This document shows, piece after piece, positions 1 to 19,335 of a DNA stretch of 64,000 nucleotides. The stretch is from Mycobacterium sp. 852002-51971_SCH5477799-a. Its GTDB lineage: Bacteria; Actinomycetota; Actinomycetes; Mycobacteriales; Mycobacteriaceae. How positions within the stretch are numbered: position 1 is the stretch's first letter; every line of letters starts with the position of its first letter. The stretch lies in contig NZ_LZIF01000075.1 of assembly GCF_001667145.1 (NCBI RefSeq), forward strand, positions 124,001-188,000, given 5' to 3'. Position numbers and translations under genes: made by a program. Under the pieces are notes generated by a model. That model had not been told where the DNA came from. It saw nothing but the letters and a program-made list of their open reading frames with translations, and ran no database searches.

Positions 1-641
<641 letters not shown>

Positions 642-642
<1 letters not shown>

Positions 643-3137
643 TGCGTGTTCCCTACAGCTGGCTGCGTGAGATCGTGGCGTCCGGCGCGCCGGATTGGGA
701 TGTCACCCCCGAGGAGCTCGAACAGACACTGGTGCGCATCGGCCACGAGGTCGAAGAAGTCATCACCCTCGGACCGGTCGAGGGCCCGCTGACCGTGGGC
801 CGGGTCACCGCCATCGAAGAACTCACCGGTTTCAAAAAGCCGATCCGGTTCTGCCACGTCGACGTCGGCGAGGGTAACGAACGCGAAATCGTTTGCGGTG
901 CAACCAACTTCGCTGTGGGCGATCTCATCGTCGCGGCGCTGCCCGGAACCACATTGCCCGGTGACTTCACCATCGCCGCCCGCAAGACCTACGGGCGCAA
1001 GTCCGACGGGATGATCTGCTCGGCAGCAGAACTCGGCATGGGCGCCGACCACTCCGGGATCCTGGTGCTGCCGCCGGGCACCGCAGACCCGGGAGCCGAC
1101 GGCGCGGCGGTGCTGGGACTCGACGACGTGATCTTTCACCTGGCGATCACGCCCGATCGCGGCTATTGCATGTCGCTGCGCGGCCTGGGCCGCGAGATCG
1201 CCTGCGCCTACGACCTGGACTACGTCGATCCCGCCGGCAGCCAGGTGGTCAAGCCGCTGCCGGTCAACGGCGAGGCGTGGCCGCTGACGGTGCAGCCCGG
1301 CACCGGTGTGCGGCGCTTCGCGCTGCGGCCTGTCATCGGCATCGACCCCGCGGCCGTTTCGCCGTGGTGGCTGCAGCGCCGGCTGCTGTTGTCCGGCATC
1401 CGCGCGACCTCCCCGGCGGTCGACGTGACCAACTACGTGATGCTCGAGCTCGGCCACCCCATGCACGCCCACGACCGCAAACGGATCACCGGAAGCTTCG
1501 GCGTGCGGTTCGCCCGGCCCGGCGAGACCGTGGTGACCCTCGACGACATCGAGCGCAAACTCGAGCCGGCCGATGTTCTCATCGTCGACGACACCGCGAC
1601 CACCGCGATCGGCGGCGTGATGGGCGCGGCGAGCACCGAGGTGCGCCCCGATTCGACCGACGTACTGCTCGAGGCCGCGGTCTGGGATCCTGCCGCCGTC
1701 TCGCGCACCCAGCGCAGGCTGCACCTGCCCAGCGAAGCCGCCCGGCGCTACGAGCGAGGGGTGGACCCGGCGATCTCGGTGGTCGCGCTGGACCGGTGCG
1801 CCACGCTGCTGGCCGACATCGCGGGCGGCGAGGTCTGCGACGGCCTGACCGATTGGCGCGGTGACCCGCCGCGCGACGACTGGGCCCTGCCGCCCATCGA
1901 GATCGCCATCGACCTGCCGGACCGCCTAGCCGGGGTGGGCTATGCGCCCGGCACGACGGCCAAGCGGCTCACCCAGATCGGCGCCGACGTGGCGGGACGG
2001 GGCGGCACACTGACGGTGACGCCACCCAGTTGGCGTCCCGACCTCGTGCAGCCCGCCGACCTCGTCGAGGAGGTGCTGCGGCTCGAGGGGCTGGAAGCCA
2101 TTCCATCGGTGCTACCGTCGGCGCCGGCCGGCCGGGGCCTGTCCGCGGTGCAAAAGCGTCGCCGCGCCATCGGCAGGTCTTTGGCCCAGTCCGGTTACGT
2201 CGAGATCCTGCCGACTCCGTTTCTGCCCGCCGGCGTGTTCGACCTGTGGGGCCTGGCGGCCGACGACCCACGGCGCACGACCACCAACGTGCTCAACCCG
2301 CTGGAAGCCGACCGCCCGCAGCTGGCCACCACGCTGTTGCCCGCGTTGCTGGAAGCCTTGGTGCGCAACGTCTCTCGCGGCCTGGTCGACATCTCGCTGT
2401 ATGCCCTCGCGCAGGTGGTCCAGCCGACGGCAAAAACCCGCGCCGTGGAGCTCATTCCCGTCGACCGCCGGCCCACCGGCGACGAGATCGCCGCGCTCGA
2501 CGCCGCGTTGCCCCGGCAGCCGCAGCACGTCGCGGCGGTGCTGACCGGCCTGCGCGAGCACCGCGGGCCCTGGGGCCCCGGCCGCCGGGCCGAGGCGGCC
2601 GACGCGTTCGAGGCGGTGCGCATCATCGCCCGCGCCGGCGGGATCGACGTTCGGTTGCGCGCCGCGCAGCAGCTGCCGTGGCATCCCGGGCGGTGCGCCG
2701 AGGTGCTCGTAGGCGACACCCCGGTCGGCTATGCGGGCCAGCTGCATCCCGCGATGATCGAGCGGTCCGGGCTGCCCAAGGGCACCTGCGCCCTCGAGCT
2801 GAACCTGGACGCGATGCCCATCCCGCTGACGCTGCCCGCGCCCCGAGTATCGCCGTTCCCGGCGGTCTTCCAGGACGTCAGCCTGGTGGTAGCGGCAGAC
2901 GTACCGGCTCGGGCGGTGGCCGACGCGGTACGCGAGGGCGCGGGGGAGTTGCTCGAGGACCTGCAGTTGTTCGACGTGTTCACCGGCCCGCAGGTCGGCG
3001 AGGACCGCAAGTCGCTGACCTTCGCGCTGCGGTTCCGCGCACCCGACCGCACGCTGACCGAGGACGACGCCACCGCGGCCCGCGACGCGGCGGTCCGCCG
3101 CGCCGCCGAGGCGGTCGGCGCGGAGCTGCGCGCGTAG
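642..3137 (+). CDS. pheT: Phenylalanyl-tRNA synthetase beta subunit
   Basis: Non-catalytic and editing subunit of PheRS, 831 residues, the normal mycobacterial length. Residues about 40-155 form the OB-fold tRNA-binding domain ([24 protein letters not shown]). B3/B4 editing and B5 domains follow through the middle ([36 protein letters not shown]). The C-terminal ferredoxin-fold anticodon-binding domain begins near [14 protein letters not shown] and ends in [12 protein letters not shown]. Start is the ATG overlapping the pheS stop. Only 46 nt separate pheT from argC; in M. tuberculosis a PE_PGRS gene sits in this gap (from memory), and none is present here. Confidence 0.97.
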
Positions 3138-3157
3138 TGGAATGGATTTGCAAAGCA

Positions 3158-5438
<2,281 letters not shown>

Positions 5439-5487
5439 GCCGCGCCGGCGACGATGCAGAACGAAGTGATGGGGAGGAGCGGCGCTG

Positions 5488-6371
5488 ATGAGCTCAGCCA
5501 CCGAATCGCTGCCTACCGCGGTCAAAGCGGAGGTGCTCGCCGAAGCCCTGCCCTGGCTAAAACAGTTGCACGGCAAGATCGTCGTCATCAAGTACGGCGG
5601 CAACGCCATGACCGACGACACCCTGCGCCACGCGTTCGCCGCCGACATGGCGTTCCTGCGCAACTGCGGCGTGCATCCCGTCGTGGTGCACGGCGGCGGC
5701 CCGCAGATCAGCGCGATGCTGCGCCGGCTCGGCATCCCCGGCGACTTCAAGGGTGGATTCCGGGTCACCACACCGGAAGTGCTCGACGTGGCGCGGATGG
5801 TGTTGTTCGGCCAGGTCGGGCGCGAGCTGGTCAATCTGATCAACGCGCACGGACCGTATGCCGTCGGCATCACCGGCGAGGACGCCCAGCTGTTCACCGC
5901 CGTGCGGCGCAGCGTCACGGTGGACGGCGTGGCCACCGACATCGGCCTGGTCGGTGACGTCGAGATGGTCAACACGGCCGCTGTGCTGGATCTGATTGCG
6001 GCGCGGCGTATTCCGGTGGTATCAACGCTGGCCCCGGACGCCGAGGGTGTGGTGCACAACATCAACGCCGACACCGCCGCGGCGGCGCTGGCCGAAGCGC
6101 TGCGCGCCGAGAAGCTCTTGATGCTCACCGATGTCGAGGGCCTGTACACCAGCTGGCCGGACCGCGGCTCGCTGGTCAGCGAAATCGACACCGCGACACT
6201 GTCACAACTGCTACCCACACTGGAGGCCGGCATGATTCCCAAAGTCGAAGCCTGTCTGCGGGCGGTGACCGCGGGCGTGCCGAGCGCGCACGTCATCGAC
6301 GGGCGCGTCGAACACTGCGTGCTGGTTGAGCTTTTCACCGATGCGGGCACCGGCACCAAGGTGGTGAGCGC

Positions 6372-6375
<4 letters not shown>
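5488..6375 (+). CDS. argB: Acetylglutamate kinase
   Basis: Phosphorylates N-acetylglutamate, normally the arginine-feedback-controlled step. 295 residues, amino-acid kinase fold. Visible motifs are the lysine-containing [10 protein letters not shown], the glycine loop [17 protein letters not shown], and the C-terminal ATP-site region MLTDVEGLY and IPKVEACL. The ATG at 5488 follows a good Shine-Dalgarno (GGGGAGG, 5471-5477). The stop overlaps the argD GTG start by 4 nt (GTGA). Confidence 0.96.
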
Positions 6376-8979
<2,604 letters not shown>

Positions 8980-9001
8980 GCGTTTCAACCTAAGGAGATT
9001 T

Positions 9002-11634
<2,633 letters not shown>

Positions 11635-11649
11635 GGTGAGCTTGTTTCC

Positions 11650-11678
11650 CTGACGGGTCGTGACAGGCAGACTAGACT
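11650..11678 (+). promoter_or_regulatory. Candidate SigA-type promoter for the pks genes
   Basis: In the argH-pks10 gap, CTGACG (11650-11655) and TAGACT (11673-11678) are separated by 17 bp, matching the mycobacterial housekeeping pattern with a good TAnnnT -10 and a weak -35. It would give a leader of about 60 nt before pks10. Assigned by eye. Confidence 0.35.
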
Positions 11679-11744
11679 TCGGGCTCGAAGCGATCCGGTT
11701 GAACGGTTGGGGCCGGGTCCTCGTCATCAAGGGGTGGAAGAACA

Positions 11745-12806
11745 ATGAGCGTCATCGCCGGCGTCTTCGGTGCGTTGCCGCCGCACCGATACTCCCAGCG
11801 TGAGCTCACCGACTTCTTCGTCAGCATCCCGGAGTTCGAGGGCTATGAAGACATCGTCCGGCAGCTGCATGCAAGCTCCAAGGTCGGCAGCCGCCACCTG
11901 GTGCTGCCGCTGGAGCAGTACCCCGCCCTGACCGACTTCGGCATGGCGAACCGGATCTTCACCGAGCACGCGGTGAAGCTGGGCTGTGAGGCGCTGTCCG
12001 GTGCCCTCGATGAGGCGGGCCTGCGGCCGCGCGACGTCGACGTGCTCATCACCACCACCGTCACCGGCCTCAGCGTGCCCTCCGTGGACGCCCGGATCGC
12101 CGCGCAGCTCGGCCTGCGTGACGACGTGCGGCGGGTGCCGTTGTTCGGCCTGGGGTGCGTCGCCGGCGCCGCGGGCGTGGCCCGCGTGAACGACTACCTG
12201 CGCGGCGCGCCCGACGCCGTGGCCGCCCTGATCTCCGTCGAGCTCTGCTCGCTGACCTATCCCGGATACTCGCCGTCGCTGGCCGGCCTGGTCGGCAGTG
12301 CCCTGTTCGCCGACGGGGCCGCGGCGGTGGTGGCGGTCGGCGAGCGGCGCGCCGAACAACTGGCCCCCAGCGGACCCACCGTCCTGGACTCGTGCAGCCA
12401 CCTGTATCCCGATTCGCTGCGCACCATGGGCTTCGACGTGGGCGCCACCGGCTTCGAGCTGGTGCTGTCCAAGGACGTCGCGGCCGTCGTCGAGCAGTAC
12501 ATCGAAGCCGATGTCACCCAGTTCCTCGCGGCGCACGGCTTGACCACGGCCGACATCGGCGCCTTCGTGAGCCACCCCGGCGGCCCCAAGGTCATCGAGG
12601 CCATCAATGCGGCGCTCGGCCTGCCGCCCGAGGCCCTCGAACTCACCTGGCGTTCGCTCGGCGAGATCGGCAACCTGTCATCGGCGTCGGTGTTGCATGT
12701 CCTGCGCGACACCATGGCCAAGCCGCCGCCGAGTGAGAGCCCCGGCCTGATGCTCGCCATGGGTCCGGGATTCTGTTCCGAATTGGTGTTGTTGCGGTGG
12801 CACTGA
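11745..12806 (+). CDS. pks10: Type III polyketide synthase (chalcone synthase family)
   Basis: Homodimeric thiolase-fold synthase that extends an acyl starter with (methyl)malonyl-CoA without an ACP. 353 residues. The catalytic triad is present: Cys138 in LFGLGC, His277 in VSHPGGPK, Asn310 in IGNLSSAS. It opens with [20 protein letters not shown], almost identical to the copy at 28933, so the two are duplicates. M. tuberculosis relatives such as Pks11 and Pks18 make alkylpyrones from long-chain acyl starters; the substrate of this copy is not determinable from sequence. The pks10 name rests on its position between argH and pks7. Confidence 0.92.
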   Translation: MSVIAGVFGALPPHRYSQRELTDFFVSIPEFEGYEDIVRQLHASSKVGSRHLVLPLEQYPALTDFGMANRIFTEHAVKLGCEALSGALDEAGLRPRDVDVLITTTVTGLSVPSVDARIAAQLGLRDDVRRVPLFGLGCVAGAAGVARVNDYLRGAPDAVAALISVELCSLTYPGYSPSLAGLVGSALFADGAAAVVAVGERRAEQLAPSGPTVLDSCSHLYPDSLRTMGFDVGATGFELVLSKDVAAVVEQYIEADVTQFLAAHGLTTADIGAFVSHPGGPKVIEAINAALGLPPEALELTWRSLGEIGNLSSASVLHVLRDTMAKPPPSESPGLMLAMGPGFCSELVLLRWH

Positions 12807-12911
12807 TTTTCGCCCGTGCACTTCTACGGTAAGGCGTCGCTTTTTGGGCTTGAGAGTTTGTGGCGATGGGACCCGGCCGGCGTGGGACAGACCCATCGCG
12901 GGAGTACCGCT

Positions 12912-15900
12912 GTGAGTGACACGAGAGGCCGCCTGGCGATGAACGGCAACACCGAAGAGCTAATCAAGGCTCTTCGCCAATCGCTGAAAGAAACCGAACG
13001 ACTCAAGCGCGAGAACCGCCAGTACCTGGCGGCGGCGACCGAACCGGTGGCGGTGGTCGGCATGGCGTGCCGCTACCCGGGCGCCGTCGATTCACCAGAG
13101 GCGTTGTGGCAGATGGTAGTTGACGGCCGCGATGTGGTCTCGGAGTTCCCGGCAGACCGTGGCTGGAACTTGACCGGGCTGTTCGACGCGGATCCCGACG
13201 CCGTGGGCAAGTCCTACGCGCGCTGCGGCGGGTTCCTCTCGGACGTCGCCGATTTCGATGCCGCGTTCTTCGGGATCGCCCCCAGCGAGGCGCTGGCCAT
13301 GGACCCGCAACAGCGCCTGCTGCTCGAGGTGTCCTGGGAGGCGTTGGAGCGGGCCGGGATCGACCCCGCCACCCTGCGCGGCTCGGCGACCGGTGTGTTC
13401 GCCGGGATATTCCACGGCTCCTACGGGGGGCAGGGACGAGTCCCGGGACACCTGGAGCGATACGGCCTGCGCGGCTCGACGCTCAGCGTGGCTTCGGGCC
13501 GGGTGGCCTATTCGCTGGGGTTCGAAGGCCCGGCGGTCTCGGTGGACACGGCGTGTTCGTCGTCGTTGGTGGCCCTGCACCTGGCGGCGCAGTCATTGCG
13601 TTCCGGCGAGTGCGATCTGGCGCTGGCCGGCGGGGTGACGGTGATGGCCACACCGGCGATGTTCGTCGAGTTCAGCCGGCAGCGCGCGCTGGCCGCCGAC
13701 GGTCGGTGCAAGGCGTACGCGGGTGCGGCCGACGGCACCGGGTTTTCCGAAGGCGTCGGTGTGCTGGCGCTGGAGCGGCTGGCCGACGCCCGGCGACACG
13801 GGCATCAGGTGCTGGCCGTGATACGCGGGTCCGCGGTGAATCAGGACGGCGCGTCTAATGGCCTGGCGACACCCAACGGGCCGTCGCAGCAACGGGTGAT
13901 CCGGGCGGCGCTGGCCAACGCGCGGCTGGGCACGGCCGACGTCGATGTGGTCGAGGGTCATGGGACGGGCACCACGCTCGGGGATCCCATTGAAGCGCAA
14001 GCCGTTTTGGCGACCTACGGGCAGGACCGCCCGGCGGATCGGCCGCTGTGGCTGGGTTCGATCAAATCGAACATGGGCCATACCTCGGCGGCCGCGGGTG
14101 CCGGCGGGGTGATCAAGATGGTGCAGGCGGTCCGCCACGGGGTGATGCCCAAGACGTTGCACGTGGATGAGCCGACGCCGCACGTGGATTGGACGGCCGG
14201 GGCGGTATCGCTGCTGACGGAGCAGCGCCCCTGGCCGGCGATGGACCGCCCGCGCCGCGCCGGAGTCTCCTCCTTCGGCATCAGCGGCACCAACGCGCAC
14301 GTCATCGTGGAGCAGTACGTCCCGGAACAGGAAGACGGCAGCTGCCTAGGTGATGACGTGGTGGTGCCGTGGGTGCTTTCGGCCCGCTCGGGTGAGGCGC
14401 TGGCCAATCAGGCCGCGCGGCTGCTGGCCCGCGTGAAGGCCGATCCCGGGACGCGGGTGCTGGACGTGGGCTGGTCGCTGATCGCGACGCGGTCGAGCTT
14501 CGAGCACCGGGCTGTCGTCGTGGGCGCCGACGGCGCGCAGTTGCTGCGTGGCCTGGCGGCATTGGCGGCCGGCGAGCAGGGCGCCGGCCTGGTGTCGGGC
14601 CGGGCGCAGCCGGTGGGCAAGACGGTGTTCGTGTTCCCCGGCCAGGGCTCGCAATGGGCAGGCATGGGCGCTCAATTACTGGACAGTTCAACGGTGTTCG
14701 CCGAGCAGCTGCAGCGCTGCGCTCACGCGCTCGCCGAGTACGTCGACTGGTCACTGATCGACGTGATCCGCGGCGTCCCGGACGCTCCCGGATTGGACCG
14801 GGTGGACGTGGTGCAGCCGGCGCTGTGGGCGATGATGGTGTCGCTGGCCGAACTGTGGCGCTCCGTGGGGGTGGTTCCCGATGCGGTGATCGGCCATTCG
14901 CAGGGCGAGATCGCGGCGGCCTACGTGGCGGGAGCGCTGTCGCTGCAAGACGCCGCCCGGGTGGTAGCGCTGCGCAGCCGGCTGCTGGTGCAGTTGTCGG
15001 GCCGGGGCGGCATGGTGTCGCTGGCGTGCGGTCTGCCGCGCGCCGAGCAGCTGATCGCCGGCTGGGGCGAGCGACTGAACATCGCGGCGGTCAACGGAGT
15101 TGCGGCGGTGGTGGTGTCCGGCGAGGTGGACGCACTGGCCGAGCTGATGCAACGGTGCGAAGCCGAGAACATTCGCGCCCGCCGGATCGACGTCGACTAC
15201 GCATCGCATTCCGCTCAGGTGGACGCGATTCGCGAGCCGCTGGCCGGCGCGCTGCACGGCCTCGAGCCGCGGTCCTGCGCGGTCGCCTTCTTCTCCACCG
15301 TCACCGGTGAGCCGATGGACACCGCGGGCCTGGACGCCGCCTACTGGTTCCGAAGCATCCGGCACACCGTGCAGTTCGAGCGGGCGGTACGCCGCGCGTG
15401 CGACGCGGGCTATCAAGCGTTCATCGAATCCAGCCCGCACCCCGTGCTGATGGCCGCCATCGAAGAAACCGTGCCCGACAGCGAACGGGCGTGCGTCATC
15501 CCGACGCTGGGCCGCGATGACGGTGGCCTGGACCGATTCTGGCTTTCGGTCGCCCAGGCCCACGTCGCGGGCGTGGCCGTGGACTGGCGCGCCCCGATGG
15601 CCGGCCTGGGCGGCCGGGCCGTCGACCTGCCGACGTACGGGTTTGTCCGCCAACACTTTTGGCTGTCGGGCGGCTCGGCGGGGTCACAAGACGCCGCCAC
15701 CCTGGGGCTGGCGGCCGCCGAGCACGGGTTGCTCGGTGCCGTGGTACCACGGCCCGATTCCGGCGGTGTGGTGCTGACCGGCCGGTTGTCGACGGTGGTC
15801 CACCCGTGGCTGGCCGATCATGCGGTGGGCGAAACCGTCTTGTTCCCGGGGGCCGGGTTCGTCGAGCTCGCCATCCGCGCGGGTGACGAGGTGGGTTGCG

Positions 15901-18900
15901 GGGTGCTCGACGAGCTGACCTTGTCGGCCCCGTTGCTGTTGGCCTCCGAGGGTGTACAGGTACAGCTGGTGGTCGGCGCGGCCGACGAGTCGGGTGCGCG
16001 GCGGTTGTCGGTGTATTCGGCTGGCGCTGCGCCGGATTCGGACTGGGTGTTGCATGCCGAGGGCGTGCTGCGGCCCGGCACGGTGACACCGGCCGCGGAC
16101 CTTTCGGTCTGGCCGCCCGCCGGGGCGACCGCACTGGACGTCACCGGCGCCTACGCGGGGTTGGCGCAACGGGGCTACGAATACGGGGACGCTTTTCAGG
16201 GTCTTCGCACCATGTGGCAGCGCGGGGACGAGATCTTCGCCGAGGTCGCCGTGCCCGAGGCCGGCGCCCAGGACGGCGGCTTCGGAGTGCACCCCGTGCT
16301 CCTGGATGCCGCGCTGCAGGCGATCGGCGTCGCCGCCGAGCAGGACCAAACCGTGTTGCCGTTCTCGTGGCAGGGCGTGTCGTTGCACGCATCGGGTGCG
16401 GCGCGGGCGCGGGTCCGCATCGCGCCGGCCGGTGCCGGCTCGGTCTCGGTGGAATTGGCCGATGCGGCGGGACTTCCGGTGCTCACGGTGCGATCGCTGG
16501 CCATGCGCCCGGTCTCCGCCGGGCAGTTGACGGCGGCGGCTCCCGCGCAGCGCTCCGCGGGATTGCTCGACGTGACGTGGTCGCCGATCGCCCTGGGCGG
16601 CGGCGAGGGCCGCGCCGAGGCCAAGGTGTGGGAGCTTGGCGATCATGGCGGCGACGTGGTCAAGGCGGTACACGCCGCGGCCACCGAGATATTGGCCGAG
16701 CTGCAATCGGAGTTGCGTGACGAAAGCGGCGCGATGCTGGCCGTGCAGACCCGCGGGGCGGTCGCCCTTGCCGGGGAAGACGTTTCGGACCTGGCCGGCG
16801 CCGCGGTGTGGGGCCTGGTGCGCTCGGCGCAAGCCGAGCACCCGGGCCGGGTGGTGCTGATCGACTCCGACGGCTCCCTGGACGTCGGCGCGGTGATCGA
16901 GTGTGGCGAGCCGCAAGTCGTGATTCGTCAGGGTGTGGCGTATGCGGCGCGGTTGCGGCCGGTGCGCGGCGCGATCGGGCTCCCTTCCGCGGGCTGGCGG
17001 TTGGATGCGGGCGGAGAGGGCACGCTTGAGGACCTGGTCGTAAGCCCGTGCCCGAGAAGGAAACTGGCCGGCGGGCAGGTGCGGGTGGCGGTGACCGCGG
17101 TCGGAGTGAACTTCCGCGATGTCCTGGTGGCCCTAGGGATGTACCCGGGTGGTGGCCAGCTGGGAGCCGAGGGCTCCGGTGTGGTCGTCGAGGTGGGGCC
17201 CGACGTGACCGGTCTGGCCGTCGGCGACGCGGTGATGGGATTGCTTGGGGTCGTCGGTTCCGAGGCGGTGGTGGATCAGCGCGTCGTGACACCGGTGCCG
17301 CCGGGACTGTCGCTGGTCGCGGCCGCGGGGGTGCCGGTGGTCTTCCTGACGGCGCTGTACGGCCTATCGGTGCTGGGCGGGCTGCGCGCCGGCGAGCGGG
17401 TCTTGGTGCACACCGCCACCGGCGGGGTGGGCATGGCCGCGGTGCAGCTCGCGCGGCACTGGGGCGCCGAGGTGTTCGTCACCGCCAGCCGCGGTAAGTG
17501 GGACACCTTGCGCGCGATGGGTTTCGACGACGACCACATCGGCGATTCGCGCACGACTGGATTCGAGGTGAAATTCCTCTCGGCCACGCAGGGTGCCGGG
17601 TTCGACGTCGTGCTCAACTCCCTGGCCGGCGAACTCACCGATGCGTCGTTGCGGCTGTTGGCTCCCGGCGGACGGTTCATCGAGATGGGCAAGACCGACG
17701 TGCGCGATCCGCGCGACGTCGCCGAGCGCTATCGGGGAGCGCGGTACCGGGCGTTCGACCTGATGCAGGCCGGCCCCGACCGCACCGCCGCCATGCTGAC
17801 AGAGATCGTGGGACTGTTGGCGGACGGAACGTTGAAACCGTTGCCGCTGAAGACCTTCGACGTGCGCTGTGCCTCGGCGGCCTATCGGTATGTCAGCCAG
17901 GCACGCCACGTCGGCAAGGTCGCGCTGACCGTCCCATCGGGGCCGGGCGAAGTGCTCAGTGGCTGCGGAGGGGGGCTGGTGGGGGCCAGCGTGGTGATCA
18001 CCGGTGGCACCGGGATGGCCGGTTCGGCGCTGGCCCGCCACCTCGTCGACCGTTACGCAGTGGCCCACGTGGTGCTGGTCAGCCGCACCGGCGCCCGGGC
18101 CGCCGACCTGGTGGCCGACCTGGTGGCCGGGCTGCAAGCGGCCGGCGCGCAGGTGTCGGTGGTGGCCTGTGATGTCGCGGACCCCGACGCGGCATCGGCG
18201 ATGCTGGCCGAGATACCGGCGCAGTACCCGCTGCGTGGAATCGTGCACGCAGCGGGCATTCTCGACGACGGGTTGCTCTCGTCGCTGACCCCGGATCGGC
18301 TGGACGCGGTACTGCGGGCCAAGGTCGACGGGGCCTGGAACCTGCACGAGCTCACCCGGCACCTGGATCTCTCGGCGTTCGTGGTGTTTTCGTCGATGGC
18401 CGGGATCGTGGGGACACCGGGTCAGGCCAACTACGCGGCGGCCAACAGTTTCCTCGACGGGCTGGCCGCCTATCGGCGCGCCCAGGGACTTCCGGGCCTG
18501 TCGCTTGCCTGGGGCCTGTGGGAGCAGGCCTCGGCGATGACCGCGCACCTTGGCGATCGCGACAGGGCCCGGATGAGCAGGATCGGGTTGGCGCCGCTGT
18601 CCACCGAGCAGGCGCTGGCGGCGTTCGACGCCGCGATGCTGGCCGACAGCCCGCTGCTGGTTGCCGCCCGAGTGGACCGGGCCGCCCTGTCCGAGAACAT
18701 CGCCGCGCTGCCCGGACTGCTGCGGGAACTGGTGGCCGGGCCGACCCGACGCGTCATCGACGACGCGGACGTCGCCGGCTCAACAAGCGGGCTGTCGACG
18801 CGTCTGCACAGCCTGAGTCCCGAGGCGCGGCAGCGCGAGCTGATCGACCTCGTTTGCGGCAACGCCGCGATGGTGTTGGGCGTGCCCAATCCGGCCGACA

Positions 18901-19316
18901 TCGACGCCGGCCGCGCCTTCCAGGAACTGGGGTTTGATTCACTGACCGCGGTCGAACTGCGCAACCGCCTCAAAAACGCTACCGGCCTTACCCTTTCACC
19001 GACATTGATCTTCGACTATCCGACACCCACCGCGCTGGCCACGCATTTGGACGCCCAACTGGCCGGCACCGTCGGCGGCGACGATCAGCCGAACCTGATG
19101 GGTCGCTTCAACGACATCACCCGGGAACTGCAGGCGCTGCTCGGGGCGCCCGATTGGAATGCCGACGACAAGTCGGTGCTGCGGGCCCGCATTCACAACC
19201 TGCTCGCCGCGCTTGCGCCGGGCGATCTTTCCGACGTCGAGCACCTCGACGATGACCTCGACGCCGCCACCGAAAGCCAACTCTTTGCGATCCTCGATGA
19301 AGAACTCGGCCGCTGA
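12912..19316 (+). CDS. pks7: Type I polyketide synthase, fully reducing module (KS-AT-DH-ER-KR-ACP)
   Basis: One complete extension module, 2134 residues from this start. An N-terminal docking coil ([19 protein letters not shown], residues about 17-35) precedes KS (about 44-470, Cys215 in DTACSSSL). AT (about 570-880) has GHSQGE with Ser663 and YASH at 763-766, the methylmalonyl-CoA signature. DH (about 935-1215) has His970, but the HxxxGxxxxP motif reads [10 protein letters not shown], with Glu974 in place of Gly. ER (about 1370-1680) has [14 protein letters not shown] (about 1690-1900) has [22 protein letters not shown] and the LDD motif of B-type reductases. ACP Ser2010 is in LGFDSL. The tail ends [16 protein letters not shown], a C-docking element. 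The GTG at 12912 has GGGAG 7 nt upstream; ATG 12939 is the alternative. Confidence 0.93.
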   Translation: MSDTRGRLAMNGNTEELIKALRQSLKETERLKRENRQYLAAATEPVAVVGMACRYPGAVDSPEALWQMVVDGRDVVSEFPADRGWNLTGLFDADPDAVGKSYARCGGFLSDVADFDAAFFGIAPSEALAMDPQQRLLLEVSWEALERAGIDPATLRGSATGVFAGIFHGSYGGQGRVPGHLERYGLRGSTLSVASGRVAYSLGFEGPAVSVDTACSSSLVALHLAAQSLRSGECDLALAGGVTVMATPAMFVEFSRQRALAADGRCKAYAGAADGTGFSEGVGVLALERLADARRHGHQVLAVIRGSAVNQDGASNGLATPNGPSQQRVIRAALANARLGTADVDVVEGHGTGTTLGDPIEAQAVLATYGQDRPADRPLWLGSIKSNMGHTSAAAGAGGVIKMVQAVRHGVMPKTLHVDEPTPHVDWTAGAVSLLTEQRPWPAMDRPRRAGVSSFGISGTNAHVIVEQYVPEQEDGSCLGDDVVVPWVLSARSGEALANQAARLLARVKADPGTRVLDVGWSLIATRSSFEHRAVVVGADGAQLLRGLAALAAGEQGAGLVSGRAQPVGKTVFVFPGQGSQWAGMGAQLLDSSTVFAEQLQRCAHALAEYVDWSLIDVIRGVPDAPGLDRVDVVQPALWAMMVSLAELWRSVGVVPDAVIGHSQGEIAAAYVAGALSLQDAARVVALRSRLLVQLSGRGGMVSLACGLPRAEQLIAGWGERLNIAAVNGVAAVVVSGEVDALAELMQRCEAENIRARRIDVDYASHSAQVDAIREPLAGALHGLEPRSCAVAFFSTVTGEPMDTAGLDAAYWFRSIRHTVQFERAVRRACDAGYQAFIESSPHPVLMAAIEETVPDSERACVIPTLGRDDGGLDRFWLSVAQAHVAGVAVDWRAPMAGLGGRAVDLPTYGFVRQHFWLSGGSAGSQDAATLGLAAAEHGLLGAVVPRPDSGGVVLTGRLSTVVHPWLADHAVGETVLFPGAGFVELAIRAGDEVGCGVLDELTLSAPLLLASEGVQVQLVVGAADESGARRLSVYSAGAAPDSDWVLHAEGVLRPGTVTPAADLSVWPPAGATALDVTGAYAGLAQRGYEYGDAFQGLRTMWQRGDEIFAEVAVPEAGAQDGGFGVHPVLLDAALQAIGVAAEQDQTVLPFSWQGVSLHASGAARARVRIAPAGAGSVSVELADAAGLPVLTVRSLAMRPVSAGQLTAAAPAQRSAGLLDVTWSPIALGGGEGRAEAKVWELGDHGGDVVKAVHAAATEILAELQSELRDESGAMLAVQTRGAVALAGEDVSDLAGAAVWGLVRSAQAEHPGRVVLIDSDGSLDVGAVIECGEPQVVIRQGVAYAARLRPVRGAIGLPSAGWRLDAGGEGTLEDLVVSPCPRRKLAGGQVRVAVTAVGVNFRDVLVALGMYPGGGQLGAEGSGVVVEVGPDVTGLAVGDAVMGLLGVVGSEAVVDQRVVTPVPPGLSLVAAAGVPVVFLTALYGLSVLGGLRAGERVLVHTATGGVGMAAVQLARHWGAEVFVTASRGKWDTLRAMGFDDDHIGDSRTTGFEVKFLSATQGAGFDVVLNSLAGELTDASLRLLAPGGRFIEMGKTDVRDPRDVAERYRGARYRAFDLMQAGPDRTAAMLTEIVGLLADGTLKPLPLKTFDVRCASAAYRYVSQARHVGKVALTVPSGPGEVLSGCGGGLVGASVVITGGTGMAGSALARHLVDRYAVAHVVLVSRTGARAADLVADLVAGLQAAGAQVSVVACDVADPDAASAMLAEIPAQYPLRGIVHAAGILDDGLLSSLTPDRLDAVLRAKVDGAWNLHELTRHLDLSAFVVFSSMAGIVGTPGQANYAAANSFLDGLAAYRRAQGLPGLSLAWGLWEQASAMTAHLGDRDRARMSRIGLAPLSTEQALAAFDAAMLADSPLLVAARVDRAALSENIAALPGLLRELVAGPTRRVIDDADVAGSTSGLSTRLHSLSPEARQRELIDLVCGNAAMVLGVPNPADIDAGRAFQELGFDSLTAVELRNRLKNATGLTLSPTLIFDYPTPTALATHLDAQLAGTVGGDDQPNLMGRFNDITRELQALLGAPDWNADDKSVLRARIHNLLAALAPGDLSDVEHLDDDLDAATESQLFAILDEELGR

Positions 19317-19335
19317 CACCCCGCAAGGAGCAACG

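Noticed and set aside
17990..18500. Possible inactive KR in Pks7 because TGGTGMAG deviates from TGGTGTLG
   Set aside because: The catalytic Ser and Tyr motifs and the LDD motif are intact, and Pks8 has the same variant, so it is a lineage trait.
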